Assembly (NCBI RefSeq): GCF_900102375.1
Contig: NZ_FNBO01000016.1
Span: 1 to 40,905 of the forward strand
Reading direction: 5' to 3'
From: Halorubrum xinjiangense
Lineage (GTDB): Archaea; Halobacteriota; Halobacteria; Halobacteriales; Haloferacaceae
Length of the DNA: 40,905 nt
Shown here in pieces: positions 34,776-40,905 of the stretch (its first letter is position 1; each line of letters begins with the position of its first letter). Both the position numbers and the translations under genes were made by a program. Under the pieces are notes generated by a model. That model made no database searches. It had not been told where the DNA came from and worked only from the letters and a program-made list of their open reading frames with translations.

Positions 34776-35678
34776 TCACTTCTCTTCATCAAGCCACGCC
34801 TCCTTCGCGTCCTCGACCGACTCTCCGACCTTCCGTCCCCGGTAGCCGAATATCCCGTCGTATCCCGACTGCGACATCAGGACCGGAACGAACGGTTCCT
34901 CGGCGAGGAGATACCCGTTCCTCGATTTCGCGTACGCTTCTCCCGCTTCGACTCGCTCGAAGTTCCGTGCGAGCAGTTCGTACCTGTCCCCGGACGGCTT
35001 CTCGACTTCGTCGTAGATATCGAAGTATTTCGTCACGGGAGCATGCATCGGGGGCTTCCCCGAGAGGGCACCCTCATTGGTGAGGAACGCCCGGATTAGC
35101 ATCTCGGCTTTCGCGATCGAGTTCGGATGTTCGACCTTCCCGACCTCTATCGAGACAATCTGCCCGGTCGAACTGAACGAACTGTCGATGACTGGCGTCT
35201 CGTTGATGACATACGCTATCGGGAGTTGGGAGACGAGCTCGAGCGAGCGGGGGTGTCCCTCCGAGACGAACGCGACAGGCTCGTGGGTTGCGTGGGTCGT
35301 ATGGAGCGAGATGGTGTCACAGCCGGCCGTCTCGGTAACGAGTTGGGCGGCGAGGCGCTGCTCGCGGTCGTCCGATTCCGGGTCACCCGGGAACACCCTG
35401 TTCATGTCCACGTCGAGAAAGCGGCGATGCGAGATAGACGCCGGCGGATTGGCGACGATGAACTTTACGGCCCGCTCGAATTCAGGCAACTGCTTGAGGA
35501 GACGATGGATCGCGCGGGCGCCTGTCGGTTCGTCTCCGTGTATGTTGCAGACCACAGCGAGGTTCGCGTCGCCCGGGCCGAATTCCACAACGTCAGGGGC
35601 CACATCTTGGTCGAACATGTAGTCGAACGTAGACGCTACATGCGGAAAGTTTCCCCGCCAGTTGGGTCGTTCAAACAC
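34776..35678 (-). CDS. succinylglutamate desuccinylase/aspartoacylase-like zinc hydrolase
   Basis: This protein (300 residues from GTG at 35678; 280 from ATG at 35618) belongs to the M14-like AstE/aspartoacylase family that removes acyl groups from amino acids. Zinc ligands HxxE are in NIHGDEPTG (His47, Glu50), and DVDMNRVFPGD near residue 100 has the substrate-binding Asn-Arg of aspartoacylase; the later His is in DTISLHTTHAT. The substrate is unknown. The GTG start fits a leaderless message from the ttaaaat string at 35698-35704, which is part of the right inverted end of the cassette. Lower GC and freer codon use than its neighbours suggest recent arrival. Confidence 0.88.
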   Translation of the reverse strand: MFERPNWRGNFPHVASTFDYMFDQDVAPDVVEFGPGDANLAVVCNIHGDEPTGARAIHRLLKQLPEFERAVKFIVANPPASISHRRFLDVDMNRVFPGDPESDDREQRLAAQLVTETAGCDTISLHTTHATHEPVAFVSEGHPRSLELVSQLPIAYVINETPVIDSSFSSTGQIVSIEVGKVEHPNSIAKAEMLIRAFLTNEGALSGKPPMHAPVTKYFDIYDEVEKPSGDRYELLARNFERVEAGEAYAKSRNGYLLAEEPFVPVLMSQSGYDGIFGYRGRKVGESVEDAKEAWLDEEK

Positions 35679-35744
35679 TACTGAGTCTGAAAAAGAGGAT
35701 TTTAACAGAGCTCATCATTTATAAACGACTCCTGCGCCGAACAC

Positions 35745-36986
35745 CTATCCGCTCGCCCCGCCGCCGTCCGACACGTCGCGGTCCAGCCACGCGGTCGCGA
35801 TCGACTCGAACGGGGCGGCGTACCCCATCAGCGTCGTCCCAAGGACCGCCATCACGAGGACGTAGCCGACCGCGAACGCGTTGATCGTCCCCGCCAACGC
35901 CGGGTCGAACGTGCCGGCGTTCGCACCGGTGACAGCGATCGTGGCGATGATCAGCGAGAACTCGCCGCGGGTGGTCATCCCGAGGCCGACTCGCGTCGAC
36001 CGGCGGGCGTCGAGGTCGAACGCGCGCCCCGCGAGGTAGCCCGTGACGACCTTCGACGGCGTGGTGACGACGACGGCGAGCGCGACGAGCGCCGCGACGT
36101 CCGCGAACAGCGCGGGGTTCGTGACGAGCCCGATCCAGAAGAAAAACACCGCGGCGAAGAGGTCTCGGACCGGCTCTAAGATCGTCTCGATCGTGTGCGC
36201 CTGAGCGGTCGGAGCGAACGCCATCCCGACGAAGAACGCCGCGACCGCCTCGCTGACGCCGAGCGCGAGCGCCGCGCCGGCGACGAACACGACCGCCGCC
36301 ACGGCGCGCAGCGCCACGAACTCCCGGTTGTCCGTCGCGACGAGCCGGTCGAAAAGCGGGGTGCCGAACCGAACGACCGCGAGCAGGCCGGCGATGAACG
36401 CGAGCGCGATCCCCACGTCGGTCGCGGCCGCCGCGACGTCGCCGCTGCCGAGCACCAAGGCGGACGCGACGGAGAGGTAGACGGCGATGAACAGGTCCTC
36501 GTACACCAGGGTGCCGAGCATCGGCTCCGCCTCGTCGTTGGCGATCCAGCCGAGGTCGATGAGCGACTTCGTGATCACCGCCGACGAGGAGATGTAGACG
36601 ATCCCCGCGATCAGGAACGCCGGGAGGAACGCGCCGAAGACGAGCCAGCCGAGGACGAGCCCGACCCCGAAGTTCGCGAGGTCGATCGTGCCCGCCGTCC
36701 CGATCGGGCCCCGTCGGGCGAGCAGCCGGTCGAGGTTGAACTCTAAGCCGAGGAAGAAGAGCAGGAAGACGATCCCCAGCTCCGCGCCCAGCGAGATGAA
36801 CTCCGTCTCGGGGACGTAGACGGTCCCGACGGCGGGGAGCGCGATCTGTCCGAGGACGAACTCCCCGAGCAGCATCCCGACGAGGATGTACGCGGGGATC
36901 ACGGACTGTCCGAGGCGGTTCGCGAGCGCGCCGGCGACCGCGACCGCGACGAACATGACGCCGACATCGAGCAGCGCCACTACCAA
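35745..36986 (-). CDS. CPA2-type cation:proton antiporter
   Basis: This 413-residue membrane protein is a Kef/CPA2-type monovalent cation:proton antiporter with about 12 helices. The N-terminus has MLLGEFVLGQIALP and LGAELGIVFLLFFLGLEFNLDRLL. SSSAVITKSLIDLGWI is the conserved discontinuous-helix motif, and TRVGLGMTTRGEFSLIIATIAV matches the later family motif with TRGEFSLI. The cytosolic regulatory domain usually fused in KefB/KefC is missing; instead a separate regulatory gene lies 85 nt upstream on the same strand (37072-37554). The cassette's right end is 32 nt beyond the stop codon. Exported ion (K+ or Na+) is not certain. Confidence 0.92.
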   Translation of the reverse strand: MVVALLDVGVMFVAVAVAGALANRLGQSVIPAYILVGMLLGEFVLGQIALPAVGTVYVPETEFISLGAELGIVFLLFFLGLEFNLDRLLARRGPIGTAGTIDLANFGVGLVLGWLVFGAFLPAFLIAGIVYISSSAVITKSLIDLGWIANDEAEPMLGTLVYEDLFIAVYLSVASALVLGSGDVAAAATDVGIALAFIAGLLAVVRFGTPLFDRLVATDNREFVALRAVAAVVFVAGAALALGVSEAVAAFFVGMAFAPTAQAHTIETILEPVRDLFAAVFFFWIGLVTNPALFADVAALVALAVVVTTPSKVVTGYLAGRAFDLDARRSTRVGLGMTTRGEFSLIIATIAVTGANAGTFDPALAGTINAFAVGYVLVMAVLGTTLMGYAAPFESIATAWLDRDVSDGGGASG

Positions 36987-37071
36987 CCACCGCCGGGAGG
37001 GCCGACCGTACCGCCGAACCCCGACGCGCCGAGCCTCGTCGTGCCGAGCCCCGACGCCCCGTACCGACCGG

Positions 37072-37554
37072 TCATTCCGTGAGGATCTCCTCGAACGCCG
37101 CGCAGTTCTCGGGCGTGCCGACCCCGATCAGGGTGTCGCCCTCGCGGAGGGTGGTCTCGGCGCCCGGGCTGTCGAGCACCTCGTCGCCGCGCTGGATCGC
37201 GACGACAGCGAGCCCGGTGCGGTTGCCGATGTCGGCGCTCTCCAGCGTCTCACCGACCAGCGGCGATCCGGGCGGGAGCTCGTACCACTCCAAGAGGATC
37301 CCGCCCGGCAGCGTCGTCTCCTGCGTCTCCGGTTCGACCGGCTGGAAGTACGCTCCCTCGATGATCGAGCCGATCGTCCGCGCGAGGTCGTCGGAGAACT
37401 CGAACGCCTTCTCGGAGTCGGCATCCGGGTCGCGCCGCCGGAACACCTCGCGTTTCCCGGTGTTGTGGATGACGACGATCATCTCCTCGCCGCCACCTAG
37501 CTCGATCTCGAACTTCTTGCCGACTCCCGGGAGGTCGGACTCGGTGATCGTCAT
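37072..37554 (-). CDS. antiporter regulatory subunit with RCK_C (TrkA-C) domain
   Basis: This 160-residue soluble protein pairs with the antiporter gene downstream, as KhtT pairs with KhtU in Bacillus. It starts at the ATG at 37554 (MTITESDLPGVGKKFEIELG), which is the KhtT-like N-terminal domain (GVGKKFEIELGGGEEMIVVIHNTGKREVFRRR). The RCK_C domain (about residues 85-158) has WYELPPGSPLVGETL, GLAVVAIQRGDEVLDSPGAETTLREGDTLIGVGTPEN. The TATA box cgtaatatgt (37575-37584, minus strand) is about 26 nt upstream. It is transcribed ahead of the antiporter in a two-gene operon. Confidence 0.92.
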   Translation of the reverse strand: MTITESDLPGVGKKFEIELGGGEEMIVVIHNTGKREVFRRRDPDADSEKAFEFSDDLARTIGSIIEGAYFQPVEPETQETTLPGGILLEWYELPPGSPLVGETLESADIGNRTGLAVVAIQRGDEVLDSPGAETTLREGDTLIGVGTPENCAAFEEILTE

Positions 37555-37574
37555 ACCGGCACCAGCGCGCCCAC

Positions 37575-37584
37575 CGTAATATGT
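37575..37584 (-). promoter_or_regulatory. TATA box of the antiporter operon
   Basis: On the minus strand, acatattacg is about 26 nt before the ATG at 37554. The position supports that ATG over longer in-frame starts and implies a leaderless mRNA. Confidence 0.6.
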
Positions 37585-37642
37585 CTGTACGTCGGGCAGG
37601 GGTCGCGTCCGCGCTCGTCGCCAAACCACGCGACTCGAAACT

Positions 37643-37698
37643 CCGTCCGATGCGCGACCCAGAATCCCGTCCGATGCGCGACCCAGAATCCCGTCCGA
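37643..37698. repeat. 24-bp tandem repeat
   Basis: The unit ccgatgcgcgacccagaatc plus ccgt (24 bp) occurs at 37647-37670 and 37671-37694 without change, with 4 more matching bases on each side. It lies between the antiporter operon promoter and the next plus-strand gene, upstream of both, so it might affect regulation, but no site is recognised in it. Confidence 0.9.
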
Positions 37699-37753
37699 CG
37701 GGCGTCAGCCGCGGGTACCAAACGCTAAGTGGGGCGGGGCCGAGGGTATCGAT

Positions 37754-38119
37754 ATGTGGCGCTCCCGGGGGAGTCGGGACCGACGGACGGTCGTGTGCAT
37801 CGCGTGCGGGGACTCGGTGTTGCGGGAGGACGCGCGCGAGTACGACAAGGAGGGCGACCGCTGGAACCGGCGCGACAAGGAGTTCGAGTACCTCTGTGCC
37901 GACTGCGACGACGAGATATCTCACCAGCCCCGCGATGGCCTCGAATCGCTGATCCTCTCGATCGAATCTGACGGCCTCTCCACCGAGGAGTTCCTCAACC
38001 GCTACGCCGACGCGGTGGCGGACGACGCCGACCGCCGGAGCGACGAGGGCGGGTCGGGGAGCCGCTCGGACCGCGGCCGGTCGGACCGCACGCGCTCCGA
38101 CCGCGACCGCGACCGATAA
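37754..38119 (+). CDS. zinc-ribbon haloarchaeal protein
   Basis: This 121-residue protein has a zinc ribbon of CIAC (residues 15-18) and CADC (48-51), with a charged loop between (REDAREYDKEGDRWNRRDKEFEY). Residues 62-90 form a helical part (GLESLILSIESDGLSTEEFLNRYADAVADDAD). The last 30 residues are a Ser/Asp/Arg low-complexity tail with repeated SDR steps, unusual in being basic in an otherwise acidic proteome and perhaps nucleic-acid binding. I do not recognise a named family. It is on its own, followed by the GIDE-like gene 36 nt later. Confidence 0.78.
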   Translation: MWRSRGSRDRRTVVCIACGDSVLREDAREYDKEGDRWNRRDKEFEYLCADCDDEISHQPRDGLESLILSIESDGLSTEEFLNRYADAVADDADRRSDEGGSGSRSDRGRSDRTRSDRDRDR

Positions 38120-38155
38120 TCCTACCCGTCGCGGCTCGGTACCGCGACCGTACGC

Positions 38156-39013
38156 ATGCGCGCCCTCCACGTAGTAGCCGCGGCTTCTGCCCTCGTCCCG
38201 ATCAGCACCGTCGACCTCGTCCCGACCGCCATCAGCACCGTCGACCCGGCTACGACTGTCGCCGGCGCCGGCTCCCTGATCCTCGGACTCGCGTTCCTCG
38301 CGCGCGGCGCGAGCGGTACGGTCGACGCGGTCGGGACCCTCCGAACGACCGCGACGAGTCCGACCGGGCTCGACGGCGCGGAGCGGCGGATACGAGTCAG
38401 CGGCCGCGCCGGCGACGTTGACGGCGAGACGCTCCCCGCGCCGTTCGGCGGCGAGCCGTGCGTCTGTGTCGAGTACGACGTCTCCGAGCTCCGCAGCCAG
38501 GGGAAAGGGCAGTCGTGGGTCACGATCGACGGGGGCGAGGCCGGCGTTCCCTTCCGGGTCGAGGACGGTGGAACCGGCGTCCGGGTCGACCCCGCGGCCG
38601 CGACCTTCTCGCTCGACGTCGACGAGAAGGTAAAGCTCGACGCGGGCGAGGAGCCGCCCGAACGCGTCCGGGGATTCATCGACGCGGTCGACGAGGTCGA
38701 CGACACGGAGACCGGGTACGAGGTCGGCCCGCTCACGATCGGCGACGACCCGCGACGCCGGTACGTCCAGCGGACGCTCCGCCCGGGCGACGAGGTGACT
38801 GTCGTCGGCGACAGCGAGGCGTTCCCGGACGCGCCCGTCGGCGAGGTGAAATCGCGGATCGCCGGCGGCTCGCCGTTCGTCGTCTCGGACGCGAGCGCGC
38901 GGCGGACCGCACTCCGACTGGTCGGCGCGTCGGCGGTCTCGATCCTCTTCGGCGCGGTCGCGCTCGGCGTCGCGGCCCTGCTGCTGTCGCCGGCACTCGC
39001 GACGTTCGTCTGA
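38156..39013 (+). CDS. membrane protein with GIDE/MUL1-like domain
   Basis: This 285-residue protein has an N-terminal hydrophobic region (residues 3-50), a globular middle and a C-terminal helix (ALRLVGASAVSILFGAVALGVAALLLS). The middle (about 55-250) has GTVDAVGTLRTT, then GEPCVCVEYDVSELRSQGKGQSW, PFRVEDGGTGVRVDP and RRYVQRTLRPGDEVTVVGDSEAF. The order is that of the GIDE (MUL1-like, BAM) domain found in eukaryotic mitochondrial E3 ligase MUL1, in bacteria and in archaea. There is no RING finger. The topology is the two-helix anchor seen in that family, with the domain outside or between membranes. Function is unknown. Confidence 0.85.
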   Translation: MRALHVVAAASALVPISTVDLVPTAISTVDPATTVAGAGSLILGLAFLARGASGTVDAVGTLRTTATSPTGLDGAERRIRVSGRAGDVDGETLPAPFGGEPCVCVEYDVSELRSQGKGQSWVTIDGGEAGVPFRVEDGGTGVRVDPAAATFSLDVDEKVKLDAGEEPPERVRGFIDAVDEVDDTETGYEVGPLTIGDDPRRRYVQRTLRPGDEVTVVGDSEAFPDAPVGEVKSRIAGGSPFVVSDASARRTALRLVGASAVSILFGAVALGVAALLLSPALATFV

Positions 39014-39129
39014 GTGCGGCTCGTTCGGATGAGACGGCACGCCCATATGAGACGATACGCCCGACTCGCCGCCCGCGGCGCGTTTCCCCGCCCGACAGGC
39101 CTTTCTAACGGACCCGCGTTGGTGGAGGT

Positions 39130-40431
39130 ATGTCAGACGACGAGCCGAAGCAAGGGTCCGCCGAGGACCAGGGCCCCGTGACGATCACGCCGGCGCTCGC
39201 GGACCGACTCGCCGAGAAGCGCGAGGAGCTGTTCGAGGAGTTCGAGATCCGCGACGAGTTCCCGAGCGAGGTCCTCCGCGAGGCGGAGACGCGAACCGAG
39301 GGCGTCTACGAGGAGATCGAAGCCGAGATCGACGAGCGCGAGGACCTCCGCGACCTCACCACGTGGACGACCGACCCGATCGACGCGCAGGACTTCGACG
39401 ACGCCATCTCCATCGAGCGCGAGGAGGGGGCCTACCGGCTGTGGGTCCACATCGCCGACGTCACCCACTACGTCACCCCGGACACGGCGATGTGGGAGGA
39501 GGCGGTCGAGCGCGCTAACACCGTCTACCTCCCCGACTACACGATCCACATGCTCCCGCCGGTGCTGGCCGAGACCGTCTGCTCGCTCGTGCCGAACGAG
39601 GACCGCCTCGCGCACACCGTCGAGATGGAGATCGACGAGGAGACGCTCTCGTTCGAGGACATCGACATCTACAAGTCCGTCATCAACTCCGACGAGCGGC
39701 TCACCTACAAGCAGTGCGAAAAGCGGCTCGAGGACCCCGACATGCCGCTCGGTGAGGAGAACACGCTCGCCTTCGAGCTCGCCGACCGGATGCACGAGCA
39801 GCGCAAGGAGGACGGCTCGCTCGTCTTGAACCCCCGGCGCGACCGCGCGCACACCATCATCGAGGAGTCGATGCTGAAGGCGAACAAGGCGGTGACGCAC
39901 ACCCTGATGTGGGACCGCGGCGTCGAGGCGATGTACCGCGTCCACCCGCAGCCGACCCCCGACCAGTGGAACGAGGCGCTCAAAGAGATCCAAGAGCTCG
40001 ACGGCGTCTCGATCCCCGGCGACGCGTGGGGCGATGACCCCCGGAAGGCCGTCAACGCCGCCCTCGAAGAGTCTCCGGAGCGGCAGCTCAACAAGATCCA
40101 GCGCGCCGTGTTGAAGGTGATGCCCCGCGCGAAGTACATGAACGACCCGTTCGGCGGCCACCACGCACTCAACTTCGACATCTACGGCCACTTCACGTCG
40201 CCCATCCGCCGCCTGTCGGACACGATCAACCACTGGATCGTCCACGAGAACGACGTCCCCGAGACCCTCGTCGAGCTCTGCGACCACGCCAGCGACAAGC
40301 AGAAAGACGGCGAGACCGCAGAGCGGCTTTATAAGCAGTTCCTCCAGGAGCAGGGGCTCGACCCGTACGCGGTCAACAACCGCGGCGTCGAGGTCGTCGA
40401 GGACCCGGAAGAGGCGAAGCATACGGCGTGA
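39130..40431 (+). CDS. RNB-domain exoribonuclease (RNase R/II family)
   Basis: This 433-residue enzyme is a 3'-to-5' exoribonuclease of the RNB family. The catalytic Asp cluster is in TDPIDAQDFDDAISI near residue 84, and HIADVTHYV, YLPDYTIHMLPPVLAE, FTSPIRRLSDTINHW follow in family order. The cold-shock and S1 domains that flank the RNB core in bacterial RNase R are absent, so it is a short form, as in haloarchaea, where it replaces the exosome-type degradation seen in other archaea. An acidic N-terminus of about 40 residues is present. The putative ribosome site ggaggt directly abuts the ATG, so it is unlikely to serve as one. Confidence 0.93.
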   Translation: MSDDEPKQGSAEDQGPVTITPALADRLAEKREELFEEFEIRDEFPSEVLREAETRTEGVYEEIEAEIDEREDLRDLTTWTTDPIDAQDFDDAISIEREEGAYRLWVHIADVTHYVTPDTAMWEEAVERANTVYLPDYTIHMLPPVLAETVCSLVPNEDRLAHTVEMEIDEETLSFEDIDIYKSVINSDERLTYKQCEKRLEDPDMPLGEENTLAFELADRMHEQRKEDGSLVLNPRRDRAHTIIEESMLKANKAVTHTLMWDRGVEAMYRVHPQPTPDQWNEALKEIQELDGVSIPGDAWGDDPRKAVNAALEESPERQLNKIQRAVLKVMPRAKYMNDPFGGHHALNFDIYGHFTSPIRRLSDTINHWIVHENDVPETLVELCDHASDKQKDGETAERLYKQFLQEQGLDPYAVNNRGVEVVEDPEEAKHTA

Positions 40432-40497
40432 GCCCGGTCCGGTCGAGGGGGAGACGTACGCGCCAGCGAACGCCCCGCAAACGCGTGGCTCGGCAGG

Positions 40498-40506
40498 ACA
40501 TATACA
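40498..40506 (+). promoter_or_regulatory. TATA box of the glycine-zipper gene
   Basis: The string acatataca is about 28 nt before the ATG at 40530, matching the leaderless distance. Confidence 0.55.
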
Positions 40507-40529
40507 CCGTCTCAGCCCTAACGATCGAT

Positions 40530-40905
40530 ATGGCAGGCCACGACCACGGCGACACGAACCGACATGAACCGGAGCCGCTCGAACCGACCGGCGACCCCGA
40601 GCGCGACGCGGAACGCCCCGCGACGATCGGCGGCTTCACCGGGGCCGTCCTCGGCGCCCGGGGCGGACCCGTCGGCGCCGGCATCGGCGCGCTGATCGGC
40701 GGGTCGACGGGGTACGCCGTCGGATACGCTCTGAGTGGGCTGGAATCGATGGACGGAGAGGAGCTCGACTCCGTCGACGGCGTCGCGGAATCTCCGTCGG
40801 AAGGCGACGACGACGGGCCCGTGACGATCGACGTCGAGTCCGATGACCACGGCGACCACGATGACCACGGCGACCACGACGACCACGGCGACCACGACGA
40901 CCACG
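40530..40905 (+). CDS. glycine-zipper/His-Asp repeat protein, 3' partial
   Basis: The gene opens at the ATG at 40530 (MAGHDHGDTNRHEPEPLEPT) and runs off the window end, so at least 125 residues are present. Residues 35-66 hold a glycine-zipper-like stretch (GGFTGAVLGARGGPVGAGIG followed by ALIGGSTGYAVGYAL), able to insert as a hairpin in a membrane. An acidic region follows, and then from residue 105 a His/Asp repeat (DDHGDH) in an 18-bp tandem array (40842 to the end). Such repeats bind metal ions in other proteins. The opposite-strand reading, rich in Val, is a shadow of this repeat. No named family is recognised. Confidence 0.8.
   Translation, partial: MAGHDHGDTNRHEPEPLEPTGDPERDAERPATIGGFTGAVLGARGGPVGAGIGALIGGSTGYAVGYALSGLESMDGEELDSVDGVAESPSEGDDDGPVTIDVESDDHGDHDDHGDHDDHGDHDDH

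Larger units (their letters stand above)
34668..35712. mobile_element. IS6-like mini-transposon carrying a hydrolase gene, no transposase
   Basis: The left end ggctctgttgaaatcc (34668-34683) and the right end, read inward on the minus strand, agctctgttaaaatcc (35697-35712) agree at 14 of 16 positions. They are flanked by caccattt (34660-34667) and catcattt (35713-35720), an 8-bp target duplication with one change. The interior has markedly lower GC than both sides, has one gene (aspartoacylase-like) and no transposase. Ends beginning with GG-like bases and 8-bp duplications fit the IS6 family, but that family name is an inference. The last GC-rich base to each side belongs to repeat copy D. 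Transposition would need a transposase from elsewhere. Confidence 0.75.

Noticed and set aside
40518..40904. Valine-rich minus-strand frame at the window end
   Set aside because: It is the reverse reading of the 18-bp DDHGDH array and has no start within the window in a normal context.

Overview
The window is about 41 kb of high-GC DNA from a halophilic archaeon. Three things point there: the proteins are strongly acidic (runs of Asp and Glu), many genes have a TATA box 22-30 nt before the start codon and so are probably leaderless, and the gene set is archaeal (L40e, Sec61-beta, A-type ATP synthase, TiaS, Lhr helicase, COG1395-type regulator, Tat lipoproteins). The style fits Halorubrum or a close relative; the genus is an inference. 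I see no tRNA, rRNA or CRISPR array.

Layout. 0.1-3.4 kb: MBL-fold hydrolase, ribosomal protein L40e, thioredoxin, Sec61-beta, pdxT-hisE (overlapping) and a SHOCT membrane protein. 3.9-7.3 kb: two Tat lipoproteins, one a glycerophosphodiester phosphodiesterase and the other of unknown function. 7.4-15.1 kb: leuS, kynU and a large Lhr-type helicase. 15.2-18.0 kb: a SpoIIM-like membrane protein and two small proteins. 18.1-27.1 kb: the whole A-type ATP synthase cluster, atpH-I-K-E-C-F-A-B-D, read on the minus strand, with a long MinD-like ATPase diverging from its promoter side. 29.0-34.3 kb: an HTH regulator, tiaS, a VOC protein, small proteins and an M24 peptidase. 34.7-35.7 kb: a lower-GC cassette with one zinc-hydrolase gene. 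35.7-37.6 kb: an antiporter and its regulatory subunit. 37.7-40.9 kb: a zinc-ribbon protein, a GIDE-like membrane protein, an RNB-family exoribonuclease and a glycine-zipper/His-rich protein cut by the window end.

Two signals stand out beyond ordinary genes. First, four copies of a roughly 270-300 bp intergenic element (3577-3850 reversed, 11693-11994, 17179-17489, 34371-34667), plus a shortened relative at 824-985, share a TATA box at fixed distance, short conserved blocks and several hairpins. The hairpin stem sequences differ between copies while staying base-paired. This covariation suggests a structured RNA, or a mobile element kept as a folded structure, rather than the small ORFs that can be read in it. 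Second, 34668-35712 looks like a small transposon: imperfect inverted ends (14 of 16 bases), a near-perfect 8-bp target duplication (7 of 8), low GC, a single aspartoacylase/succinylglutamate desuccinylase-like gene and no transposase. It lies in the 3' end of the fourth repeat copy, and removing it rejoins an end like those of the other copies.
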